64,000 nt of DNA from Pictodentalium vernedei (Eukaryota > Mollusca > Scaphopoda > Dentaliida > Dentaliidae), in assembly GCA_031216915.1 (NCBI GenBank), contig CM062296.1, positions 456,086,681 to 456,150,680 on the forward strand. The letters are read 5' to 3'. The notes beneath the pieces were generated by a model. The model was not told the origin of the DNA. It ran no database searches and worked only from the letters and a program-made list of their open reading frames with translations. Within the stretch, counting starts at the first letter, position 1, and each line of letters starts with the position of its first letter. Both the position numbers and the translations under genes were made by a program. Shown piece by piece: positions 55,190 to 64,000 of this stretch.

Positions 55190-56800
55190 AATTACGCCAT
55201 TTTTTTGTAAAATTGCATGTCACGACGGTTTTTTATTTTATTTTTGTAATCATTTATTTGCCAGCAAAATTTCATGTTCTTGGTTTGTTTTATGCCTCAC
55301 AATCTACAGAATAACATAGGTGGTGGTGTATTTCATCCCTTGAGTGCAAGAAGGCTTTGCACTCAAGGGACAAAGTTATCAATTTTATTAACTTGGATAA
55401 AATTTCAGACATAAACCATTTAATTTTTATTTTTAGCTTAACTTGACAAAGTCAAGATAAGCTATTGCCATCACACGTGCGGGAGTATGCGAGTCTGGAC
55501 GTCTGTTCACATTTTCTTTGACATAGACTACACCTTTTAGTTCTTGTCTGATCATCACAAAATTTCTTGTGCAGGTTCAAGGTCATGTCTAGATGAGAAT
55601 GTACCCTTTTGTTCATGATCAGTCAAACGTTACAGCTGCGAGAGCCCGAAACTCAAAAACCTTTAGCACAGTCTACAGGTCATATTTATGAAGGGATTTC
55701 ATGGTAACTTGGTAGAATGACTCGGTATAATGTCTAGATGAGAACGTCCCCTTTTGGTTGCGAGAGCCCAAAACCTGACAAGCTTTAGTGCAGTCTACAG
55801 GTCAGCATATTTATGAAGGGATTTCATACAATGTCTAGATGAGAGTGTCCCCCTGTGGCCGTGTCTAGATGAGACTGTCGTATTTTGGTCACGATCGGTC
55901 AGCCATTACCACCGCCACTTGACCTAGATTCTTTAGCAGTGCTTACAGGTTGTTTCTTGTGTTGCCTGCCCCATGAAGTGGGGAGCGACATATAGGGATT
56001 ACCTTTGTCGTCTTGCGTCGTCCGCGTCACACTTTCTCTTATCCGCCACTCCTCTTTAACCTATGAATGGATTTTGATGAAACTTTCAGTGATTCTTTAT
56101 CACATAATGGCATTGTGCACGTCCTATTTTATTTTTTGATCCGCTGTATTTTTTCCAGAGTTATGCCCCTTTTCCACTTAGAATTCTGTCTGAAATATTA
56201 AAATATAGTGCAGGCGACACACGTCTTCCATGGAAGACTCACATCTAAGTATGAAGGGATTTCATTGTAACTTGGTAGGATGACTTGGTATGATATCTAG
56301 ATGAGACTCTCCTATTTTGGTCATAATTAGTCAACCATGACCGCCGAACTGTCACATGAACTAGATTCCTTTAGCAAAGTCTACAAATTATATTTATGAA
56401 GGGATTTCATTGTAACTTGGTAGGATAACTCATTTTGGAATGATTTTACTGTAACTTGGTAACTTTGGTTGACATACGTTAACTGTTAGGGCCACATCAA
56501 CCCAGGTCTTAATTATTTAGTACAGACCACACTCAAATTATTCTTATTGAAAACAGCCAACAAGGAACAGAAATTAACATGTTCTCAGTTATCAAAATTC
56601 TTGTCTTATTTCATAATCCTTTCATAAACATTGAACATTATCCTTCATTATCCTTTTCATCAAAGACAACACAGACAAGTTAAGCTACAGTGTCATTGAC
56701 ACTTTCATTTTAAGTTTATAAAAAGAGAGCTTGCGGCAGCCAAAAGGACCATGTGGGAGGGCCTGAGAAACAGATTTTCAACTTTTTAGTTCTAACAAGT
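55190..56800 (+). repeat. Interspersed repeat family, long copy
   Basis: Starts with the 'ttcatgttcttggtttgttt' block and ends with 'ggcagccaaaaggaccatgt' and 'ggcctgagaaacagattttc'. Between them lie TTAGCTTAACTTGACAAAGT and an array absent from the 27-kb copy. It ends about 90 bases before the last PAAF1 exon. Confidence 0.75.
55570..56460. repeat. ~110-bp array interrupted by a 290-bp repeat
   Basis: Units contain 'tgtctagatgagaatgt', 'gtctacaggtcatatttatg' and 'aagggatttcatggtaactt'. A different unit (55960-56250), opening 'gcctgccccatgaagtgggg', interrupts it. Confidence 0.7.
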
Positions 56801-56887
56801 TTTTTACATATCTCTTCAAATTTATTATGCTAAAAACATTTGTTGCAATTTTATTAAAAAAATTAACACTATTGTTTTCATTTTTAG

Positions 56888-57039
56888 GTGATGGATCATG
56901 TTTCTTTGTGAATGAACTATATGATACAGAGATTGAACTGACAGGCGCAGACTGTGATCCAGTCTACAAGGTTTCACATGATGGCACACACATTTTCACA
57001 TCATGCCGTGATGGTATAATTCGTAAATACAAACTCTGA
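56888..57039 (+). CDS. PAAF1: PAAF1-like gene, terminal coding exon with stop
   Basis: Begins after TTTTTAG and reads G-D-G-S-C-F, then E-L-T-G-A-D-C-D-P-V-Y-K-V, then S-C-R-D-G-I-I-R-K-Y-K-L and TGA. The ELTGADCDPVYKV block and the C-R-D-G-x-x-R-x-Y ending are, as I recall, nearly invariant at the C terminus of animal PAAF1 and form the last WD blade. The one-base phase joins the exon at 45538 exactly. There is no canonical AATAAA in the first 150 bases after the stop; an ATTAAA variant occurs at 57065. A TTAA-flanked palindromic MITE begins 158 bases beyond the stop and could lie in the 3' UTR. The exon looks intact, so the gene is probably functional despite the load in its introns. Confidence 0.9.
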
Positions 57040-57197
57040 TCCTTCAAATGCAGATTCAAGAATTATTAAAGTGATCTGAAGAAAGTCACACTAGTGGAGC
57101 ACAAATAACCAAACAGGAACAAAGTGAATTATGGGAATGATTCATAAATTTCCATTGCAAACTTCAAGGATAGTTCTTGGCTAGTCAGGATTGTTAA

Positions 57198-57427
57198 CCC
57201 CTTACCAGAGCACACAATAGCAAAATTTGTTATTTTAATTATTCTTTTTCTAAGTTTTCACAAATTTCAACAAAACTATCTCAGACCCCTGCCCTCCATC
57301 CCAGTGGAATGAGCTCATTCCATTGAGACTGTCATGATATGGTTTTGTTGAAATTTTTTTAAACTAATTTTTTTTCAACTGTGAATTTTGTTACAATGGC
57401 AGAAGCGGCTTATTGATAGGTAAAGGG
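57198..57427. mobile_element. TTAA-type palindromic MITE after the PAAF1 stop
   Basis: Bordered by TTAA at 57194-57197 and 57428-57431; ends CCCCTTACC and, inverted, GGTAAAGGG. Core 'tggaatgagctcattcca' with outer 'aaatttcaacaaaac' against 'gttttgttgaaattt'. It lies 158 bases beyond the coding end and may form part of the 3' UTR. Confidence 0.85.
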
Positions 57428-57431
57428 TTAA

Positions 57432-58610
57432 ATCATATTTTTCTACTCTTTATTTGCTCATGATGGCACTTGTTCAGAGACTGATCTAGGTTTTACTCTG
57501 TTACTGATCAAGCAGGACTGGAAAATTTGGCTTATCTGTCCATAACTGGACTGGACTTTAGTGAAGAAAGATTGAAAAATCACTTTTGTTCCAAATTGGG
57601 TGTCAGTTTCTCCTGTTGAGTTTCGTTTTTTTTATCATGAAAAATGTTCAAACCAAAATTGGTTGTTTTGTTTTTTTTAAGGTACACATTAAAACCCTTT
57701 CAAACACTTTTTTTTTTCCTGCAAGACCATTTGTGCAGATGTATTTATCATCTGTTTACGTGGCAAAGAAAATTCAGTTATTCTGTTTCAAACACAAAAT
57801 ACAAAGCAAGTCAAAACAAAATTGGTTTTGGTTCTCATGCAGTCTCATTGAAATTCATTTTTAGGAGCTCTGTCAAAAAAGATATAAATGAATAAATGTT
57901 CAGTTTATCTCGAGAATACAGTAAAGTGACAAAATCCCTGCAACTATATACTTCTGTTAATTTAATAATTTTCACTGGCAAATCAGCTATCCAATTAACA
58001 AGGATCCATTGTACCAAGAATAACCTATGCTATGGATGTGATACCACAACACCAAAAAGTTGCTAAGAGTTTGGAAACTGCAGGATGATACAAGCAGAGG
58101 GGTAACAGGGTTGAGCAATGCGGTAGCAATGGAAGCAGTCATGGGCAAGCTTGGGCAGATGAGAAACAAGGAGAGGATAGATTGGGGGAAACCATGTTAT
58201 CTTGACTAACTGATAAATCTCCCTAATAGTAGGTTGTGTAAACTGACATTCAAGAACATTTGGGACTCCAATATCTAGGCAGGATAAATAGGGCAAGTGA
58301 GGGAATTTATGGAGAATTACCTAAAACAGATCTCAGACCAAGAAGATTCGATGACTCCAGGAAACAAGAGGTCCCAAGGTGGCCTTAATACTCTAACAGG
58401 TTGTTTAAAGAAGGATTTAAGGTCACTCTCATCATCTACATGTTAATCTAATTTAGTGGAGAGTGTCTGTTGGGTGAAAATCACTCTGATCAAAATCCAA
58501 CAAAACTCTTTTTAAAGCACAAAAAAATAAAAAAGTAAATTTGCCTAATGGATCCCTCTTTGCACCTCCCCCAGGGTCTCAAGTGGCCTGGTGGGATCCA
58601 TGTGAACAAA
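57432..58610. other. Downstream sequence, nothing recognised
   Basis: Includes a short piece (57865-57910, 'agctctgtcaaaaaagatat') related to sequence at the window start and at 54760. A minus-strand open stretch at 58063-58296 has no recognisable domain. Confidence 0.45.
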
Positions 58611-58613
58611 CAT

Positions 58614-59880
58614 TGATTGATTATTTATTTAACGGTATAGATTGGAATTACATCAATGCATGTATAATACAAGATTTCAAAAGCACAAAACATTAGTACA
58701 ATATGATGATATAAATAAATATCTATACCGTAGGGAGATGACATAGCCAGATTGGCTGTCTACCTGTCATCTCCAACTAAAATTTGTTCTAGAGTGAGCA
58801 TTGTACACTGACTATGGATGTGGGTTAAAGGCAAGTTATCCGATCGCATTCCGATTTAATTTTTTGGTGTTGAAAGTGTCGGACTTGGCAGTTTAATCAT
58901 ACTTTTCTGTTGGGCAAGATAAACAGACGTAGTATATTACTTGGTGTTATCAAATGCAAAGAGCATACAAATCGGAAAATGACCAATGTCTAGTGAAGGG
59001 CCAAGTTAATGGCTGTGCAGACATTTGATTATTTGTAGAAACATCTTCAGGGGTTTAAATCCATAATTATCTACCGACATTAAAATTACAATCTCGACAA
59101 TAGGGATTGTCACATTCAACACTGCTTGGGTACTGGGAGATGAATTTTTGTGTCAATAATTTTTTGAATAGATTTCTGTTAGTAATAGACCTTAAATCTT
59201 GATCCAATTCATTCCACACCCTCGGAAATGCATGGATCTGTAACCTATCGAGGGCTTTAGTACGCGTTCTACTCACCTGTAATAAATCTGATTGTCTCGT
59301 AACTCTTTGTGAGATATTTTGAGTTGGGTTAAAAAAAGTCATTAAATGATGATGGAAGTTGACCCATTTTCCAATCAAAAATGAAGAGACAAGCTTGGAG
59401 TTTAAACAAGTCATTAATTTTAAGTATTTTGTTTTTTATAAATAAGGGATCAGTATGGGCGTTGTAATTTGAATTATTAATGATACGAAGTGAGTGTTTC
59501 TGCATAATGAAAATTTTATTAGTTGCCCGAGCATTACCCCAGACATGGATGCCATATAACAGGTGGCTATGTATAAGGGCAAAGTATAATGTTTTTAAGG
59601 CCTTCTGTGGCAATATTTTTTTTACTTTATTCAATGCATAATTTACTTTTCCAATTTTGGAGCAAACATGTGAGATATGGGCACTGTATGTTAGATTGTC
59701 ATCAATGCTAATACCAAGAAATTTTAGTGATTTATCTTGTCCATGGCCTCCTATTCTTTTTATCGGTTGGTTTTGTATTTTTATAGATAAATTTTCTGGG
59801 ACAAGCGTGCTACGGGTTGGATTTATCAGAACGTACTTAGTTTTACATGTGTTCAACATTAATCTGATCAAACCACATTT
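58614..59880 (-). mobile_element. Non-LTR retrotransposon (LINE), 3' end
   Basis: 5'-truncated, as is usual for LINEs. On the minus strand it contains the C-terminal part of the reverse transcriptase frame (59067-59880), then a 3' UTR ending in 'ttaaataaataatcaatc' near 58614. A short inverted pair (ACGGTATAGAT and ATCTATACCGT) lies in the UTR at 58633 and 58719. Confidence 0.8.
59067..59880 (-). pseudogene. LINE reverse transcriptase C-terminus, one frameshift
   Basis: The fragment starts after the catalytic palm. N-T-C-K-T-K-Y-V-L-I is followed by K-F-L-G-I-S-I-D-D-N-L-T-Y-S-A-H-I, L-K-T-L-Y-F-A-L-I-H-S-H-L-L-Y-G and Q-K-H-S-L-R-I-I-N-N-S, an order typical of the thumb region in the CR1/L2/Jockey group. 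At a run of seven bases near 59333 the frame shifts by one and continues N-P-T-Q-N-I-S-Q-R-V-T-R-Q, ending with P-R-V-W-N-E-L and the cysteine-bearing tail C-D-N-P-Y-C-R-D-C. The enzyme would copy its own RNA at a nicked target; with no endonuclease or palm this copy is dead. The clade cannot be settled by eye. Confidence 0.8.
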
Positions 59881-59999
59881 ACATTTAAGTAAAGTTGGCC
59901 ATAATCAGTTGGGACATGCAGAGGCTGAATTCATTTCAACAAATAGCAAATTCTCCATTTCCATTGGGTTCTGTGTTAAATTTCAAACCTCTCTGGTAC

Positions 60000-60345
60000 C
60001 CACCAAAATCAGTCAAGCATAACACTTTGAACAAATTTAAACTGGTTGTCATTGCAATGTTATATACCAAATATCAAAAGATTCTGCATGGTGGATCTGA
60101 AGATCTTTGAAGAATATTCTTCATTCTGCACCACATTAAAATTTGCTTTCCCCTCCCCAATAAGGAGCCTAAATATGAACCCAAAGTCCCCCCCCCCCCC
60201 CCCCCCCCATTCCAAGTATACTCTACAGGTACTAGATTTTGTGCAGTAAGGTTCGTAGACATGCCAGGAGGCATCAGAATTTGTGTGTCTCATTTTAGTG
60301 TTTTTTTTTTTAAATGGATTCCAGAGAAAGACTGCTTGGTTGGGC
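60000..60345 (-). repeat. TTAGCTCACCTGA-type repeat, fragment
   Basis: 'ataccaaatatcaaaagatt', 'tggatctgaagatctttgaa' and 'gaatattcttcattctgcac' match 5290-5400 in reverse. It contains a run of about 21 C (60187-60207). Confidence 0.6.
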
Positions 60346-61955
60346 ATGTAATTTGAATTGCTAAAAATATGTTCAGCTGTTGCAAAAGTGTCTCATGTTG
60401 TGCACAAAAGTTCTGGATTTTCCATGTGCCACGAGGTGTATAATTCAAACTGCTAAATCGATGCTAAGATGTTGCAAAGGCATCTACAGATTCGCGTAAA
60501 TGCTTGGGATTTGCCATCCCTATGCGACCTGAGCAACTTTAGTATTTTGTTTGACCATCTCCAGCAAAGGCTTTTGGGTCAGCAATTGTAAATGTTAAAA
60601 CTAGTTCGGATGTCGCAATAGCATCTGTAGATGTGTACAGAGATTATAAATTTTCTATATGCCGCTTTGGCCACAGATGCGATTGCTTGAACAGTTGCTG
60701 TTGAAAAATTTCTATGTAATTCAAAATGCTAAAACTATGTTTAAAAATTGCATTAGGCTCTGGAGATATGCATGAATATTTCAAATTTTTCGTATGCAAC
60801 TTTAACCCTTAGAACCAAGGGATTAACTTTTATAACTCCTGTAATACAAGTTAACAGCGTAAAAACATTGTCAAGATAAATGCAGCCTAACAATTAAGTT
60901 CTCAAGAAAGAATGCACTTGTGGGCAACTTTTTCAAAGCAATCTATCTAAGAGGGGCAGTTTTGGCCTATATGGGGACTTGGCGGTTAATGTTTTATTTA
61001 TTTTCAGCAAAAGGCTTCTGGGGGTGTATTCAAACTTTCCATAGGATTTGTACTTGTGCACAAAGTTTGGGATATGCCACTTAGTGGTGCCACTTCAGTG
61101 TTTTTTAGACAGTGTCTGGTGAAGGGTTTCTGGGGTATGTAATCTGAAGTGCTAAAACAATGATCAGATGTTGCAACGGGTCAGTAGATATGCACAAAAA
61201 TTTGGAAGTCCCATGTACCATTTAGTTGTGCCTCTTCAGTGGTTACCTTTGACATTTTCTGAAGAGGGACTCCTTTGGTATATGATTTGAAGAAGCTAAA
61301 ACCATGCTCAGATGTTTCCGCAGGGTCTGTAGGTTTCAGATTTTCAATGTGCTACTTCACTGGGCTACCTGAGCCATTTTAGTGTTTTCTAAGACAGTTT
61401 CCAGGAATAGGCTTCAGGGTCAGTTAGGGGTATGTAATCCGAAGTGTTAAAATTAATGTGCATGAAGGTTTCAGATTTTCCAGGTGCTACCTGATTCACT
61501 TATTTATTTATTAAAACGACATTTGAAAAGAACCACCGAGCTACTGCCAGACACCCGATTCACTTAACTGGTAGAGTGCTAAATTATTTTTGGCTTTTAA
61601 AATACTGTAGGCACTCTCCCATAAACTGTAACAAGACTAATTCACACGGATTAAATAATTTTAATTTTTTACTTCAAAGATAATGTGAAGCTCATCCGCA
61701 GAATATGAAGCCTTTAAGTTGGGGTTCCTGCACTTTAGAATAAAGCCCAAATATGGGTTTCCAGCACTCTACCTGTTAAGTGTTTTGAAAGACCATTTCA
61801 GGCAAAAGTTTTCCCAAGATGTGTAATTCGAAACACTAAAACTCTGCTCAGATGTTGCAAAAGAGTCGTATATGTGCAAGATTTGGGATTTTTCATATGC
61901 CACCTGACCACAGCTTTTCATAAATGTTATTACATCAATGCAAATGTGGGGGATA
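60345..61955. repeat. Degenerate ~130-bp tandem array
   Basis: Repeated order 'gctaaaa(a/c)(t/c)atg(t/c)tcagatgttgc', 'gtctgtagatgtgcacaaag'-like and 'gggattttccatatgccac'-like, in about ten diverged units. Interrupted by the MITE at 61568. Confidence 0.75.
61568..61775. mobile_element. TTAA-type MITE with 17-bp inverted ends
   Basis: Bordered by TTAA (61564-61567 and 61776-61779). Ends CTGGTAGAGTGCT and, inverted, AGCACTCTACCTG. It includes a 'cactctcccataaactg' segment like the 36655 and 54395 repeats. Confidence 0.85.
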
Positions 61956-62084
61956 CACCATAGTGTGGTTTGCACACGAGTGACAGAATCTGCTGTAGAT
62001 TAGTATTACTCTGTTGAAACTGAGTTCCTGAGGTCAAATGTTGGAGTCTTATGGGACGAATATTTTAACACATTGAATTAGGAA

Positions 62085-62612
62085 CTTGGTTGCTCAGTGG
62101 TAAGTGCACTGAACAACAAATCAAACTGTCCTGGGTTTGATCCTGACAAGATGTAATTGCATTCTCCTTGGGGGCAAGCTACTTAACTCTTAACCTGCTA
62201 AGTATTTTTAAAAATATTTTTATCAAATCTAGTCTTGGCTGCTGTAAAGCAGCCATGACTAGATTTGATGAAAATCTTTTGGAAGTTTAACTCCTCGATT
62301 CAATTTACAGTGGGTACAAGAGATTTACTATCTAGGGCAGGAATATCCATCCACCAGCAGTGGGTGAAGAGTTAATCCCAAATGACATGAGGACAAGATG
62401 GCGCTGTGTACCATGGCTTACTGCACATCAATGTGCACTTACCTTCAACTAATGCTAACCCTCCATGTGCAGAGTTAGTACATTGGGGAGTCTGACAGTT
62501 GCTTGCCACAGTTCTGGGTGGTTTTCTCCAGTCTGGCTTCCTCATCCGTAAAACTTGTCCAACATGAGGTAACCCTGGCTGTTGAAAGTGTCATTAAACC
62601 ACAATAAATAAC
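62085..62612 (+). mobile_element. tRNA-headed SINE interrupted by a MITE
   Basis: Head 'cttggttgctcagtggtaag' with a B-box-like GGGTTTGATCCTGAC, tail domain 'attctccttgggggcaagct' up to ACTTAA. After the MITE the tail resumes with 'cccaaatgacatgaggac', '...gagttagtacattggggag' and 'gaggtaaccctggctgttga' to 'accacaataaataac'. Confidence 0.88.
62187..62371 (+). mobile_element. TTAA-type palindromic MITE nested in a SINE
   Basis: Bordered by TTAA (62183-62186 and 62372-62375). Ends CTCTTAACC and, inverted, GGGTGAAGAG. Core hairpin 'tggctgctgtaaagcagcca' flanked by 'atcaaatct' and 'agatttgat'. Same family as 45746-45957. Confidence 0.9.
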
Positions 62613-62639
62613 ACAGTGGATCATGTGAACATGCGTCAT

Positions 62640-63178
62640 ACCAAATAACAGTTCTCTGTTCCATGTGTTTTGGGAAATATGGGCGTTTTTAATTTTTTTC
62701 CTATTTTTAACCTGTGGGGTTCCCATGGGGCTGTAAAAAAAAATATTTTCAGGCATCAATCAATTACTTAGGACCCACTTATACTACATGCCAAATTTGG
62801 TTGAAATCGGCCCATTGGTTCTGGAAATACAAATTTTTGGCTCTGCCCAAAATGGATATGCTCCGACAGAGAGCCCAAATATTGACCTACCAACTTCCCT
62901 TGAACAAACTTTAATCTTCAACACCAACAGATGTTCCATATCAAGGTATTCTCTCTGGTGGTTCATGAGAAGATTTTTAGGCTTTTGGGACATTAACCAG
63001 ATCCCGAAGATGGCAGCTGCTTCATTTGAACAAAATAGAAAGGGTATTATACTCCATAGATGGTCTGTGCAAATATATGTTTGAATTTAGCTTAATGGTT
63101 GTGAAGAAAAGTTTCCAAAAGTTAACAGATGCAGTGATGGCAATAGCTCACAGTGACTTACAGTCAGGTGAGCTAAAA
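62640..63178 (-). repeat. TTAGCTCACCTGA-type repeat, end fragment
   Basis: Ends with 'agtgacttacagtcaggtga' + 'gctaaaaat', the inverse of the opening of the copies at 4470 and 52358. Also shares 'ccaaatttggttgaaatcgg'-like and 'ggttcatgagaagatttt' blocks with 44200-45400. Confidence 0.65.
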
Positions 63179-63298
63179 ATTTGGGCCTAACTGACGAGGG
63201 AGGGGGTGTCATAAGAGTCAAATGAATATTTTTCAAAATCACTTAAAATGCTTCAAAATGCATTTTGGAGCAAGAATTTTTTTACGCTCATCTGACCC

Positions 63299-63338
63299 TT
63301 GGGTTGGGTTGGGTTGGGTTGGGTTGGGGGGGGGGGAA
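63299..63338 (+). repeat. GGGTT pentamer run and poly-G
   Basis: Five copies of GGGTT followed by about 12 G. G-rich and quadruplex-prone. Confidence 0.9.
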
Positions 63339-63511
63339 CTTGTTCGCTTCTTTATTCTTGAAGGTAACTGTAACCCCCAGGACTTGATATTTTCACAACT
63401 AATTAGTTTCAAATGATCAAGTAATGTACACATTCCTATTGTTTTTTTCACAATGATTAGTCACTTTCATTGTCAGATTCAGTTGGGACCCTGCAGTTCA
63501 GCTTTGTGTAG

Positions 63512-63705
63512 CAAATTTCGAAGCATTTGTCAATATGTAATGCTGCCACTTTACACCCTTTTCATACGTAGTGCATTTTGGGTCTGGCTTAACGGTCTCC
63601 TTTCTGAAACCTACCCTTGGATTCAGGTTTGCAAATATAGTTTTAGCGAGGGTTTCTGAACATTGTCCATCAACATCAAAAGTTCCCAGAATAACTTTAT
63701 TTCAG
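63512..63705 (-). other. Unassigned open stretch, minus strand
   Basis: About 64 codons stay open on the minus strand, with K-V-I-L-G-T-F-D-V-D-G-Q-C-S-E, F-A-N-L-N-P-R-V-G-F-R-K and C-T-T-Y-E-K-G-V-K-W, ending with a stop near 63512. I do not recognise it. It lies just downstream of the piggyBac-like fragment on the same strand and could be part of the same element or chance. Confidence 0.25.
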
Positions 63706-63734
63706 CAGGTGAAGTTTGAACCCAGTGTCAGACC

Positions 63735-63929
63735 AACGAATATTGTAGTAATGTTTGAAGTGTTGCTATGTATTGTGCTGCATACCTATTTTGTCTCTTC
63801 AGAAATAACTTCAAACACATCATCATTCATGAAGAATTTGTAAACATCCAATTCATCTGTTGTGTCATCTATTTGTTTCCGTAGTAGTCTAGAGCTACCT
63901 GTAAAAGCGAACATATCTGGTAGTTCATC
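63735..63929 (-). pseudogene. piggyBac-like transposase fragment, frameshifted
   Basis: piggyBac transposases cut and paste at TTAA with a DDD core. On the minus strand from 63929: E-L-P-D-M-F-A-F-T-G-S, then D-V-Y-K-F-F-M-N-D-D-V-F-E-V-I-S-E-E-T, which matches the start of the conserved family region (F-F-x-D-x-x-x-x-x-I-x-x-E-T-N-x-Y-A). The frame breaks near 63797, where one extra A turns the next codons into a stop; one base over, the sequence continues N-R-Y-A-A-Q-Y-I. It then runs out at about 63735. A stop lies just upstream of 63929, so only some 60 residues survive here, before the catalytic domain proper. Confidence 0.7.
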
Positions 63930-64000
63930 TTAATCAGTCTACTTATATTATTTTCATTGTTTGTTTTCTTCCTTTTGCAAGAAGTTGCTTCTGGGTTGCC

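Larger units (their letters stand above)
45621..56887 (+). other. 11.3-kb last intron of the PAAF1-like gene
   Basis: Lies between donor GTATAA and acceptor TTTTTAG. It holds SINEs, TTAA-flanked palindromic MITEs, the array at 51.0-52.3 kb, a second copy of the 4.5-6.1 kb repeat at 52.4-54.3 kb, and another repeat family at 55.2-56.8 kb. No coding exon was recognised inside it. Confidence 0.8.

Noticed and set aside
58063-58296. Possible minus-strand exon of another gene
   Set aside because: Open for 77 codons, but with no recognisable motif, no clear splice borders and no neighbours.
59657-60022. 121-residue plus-strand open frame
   Set aside because: Antisense shadow of the LINE reverse transcriptase fragment.

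Overview
The window is a piece of an AT-rich invertebrate nuclear genome, most likely a marine mollusc and probably a bivalve. That guess rests on long introns, abundant DIRS-type retroelements, SINEs with tRNA-like and 5S-like heads, and two repeat types I associate from memory with molluscan DNA (the TTAGCTCACCTGA family, and arrays carrying AAGGTCAAGGTCACAGTGACC). No species can be named from the sequence.

Only one host gene is recognisable. Three plus-strand exons (1223-1338, 45538-45620, 56888-57039) join in phase with GT-AG borders and encode the C-terminal part of a WD-repeat protein resembling PAAF1, the proteasomal ATPase-associated factor (yeast Rpn14). The introns inside the window are about 44.2 kb and 11.3 kb. 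The 5' part of the gene lies outside the window.

The 44-kb intron is mostly transposons. It holds four DIRS-type tyrosine-recombinase retroelements: A (6903-13833), B (15798-23180), D (28062-34060) and C (37235-44134). Each has inverted terminal repeats and, near its right end, an internal complementary region that fuses the complements of its two ends. A, B and C are one family with shared termini and a duplicated gag-like module. B and C are very close copies that share inactivating lesions. D is a different family that keeps an intact Gag-like frame and nearly all reverse transcriptase/RNase H motifs, broken by two apparent frameshifts. The same intron also holds two Tc1-like DNA transposons (25640-26740, whose catalytic core is replaced by telomere-like repeats, and 35587-36640), several SINEs, and tandem arrays at 1.4-2.9, 6.2-6.9/13.8-14.0 and 23.6-25.6 kb.

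From 45 kb to the end the sequence is a mosaic of small palindromic elements flanked by TTAA (piggyBac-style MITEs), SINEs, minisatellites, a 1.3-kb tail of a non-LTR retrotransposon (58614-59880, minus) and, at the right edge, a fragment resembling a piggyBac transposase (63735-63929, minus). One MITE sits inside a SINE at a TTAA that the SINE itself supplies.

The stretches 2870-4470, 14040-14850, 34470-34810, 47800-49425, 50525-50995 and 57432-58610 show no convincing gene or classifiable element. No CRISPR array, bacterial gene, functional tRNA gene or rRNA gene is present.
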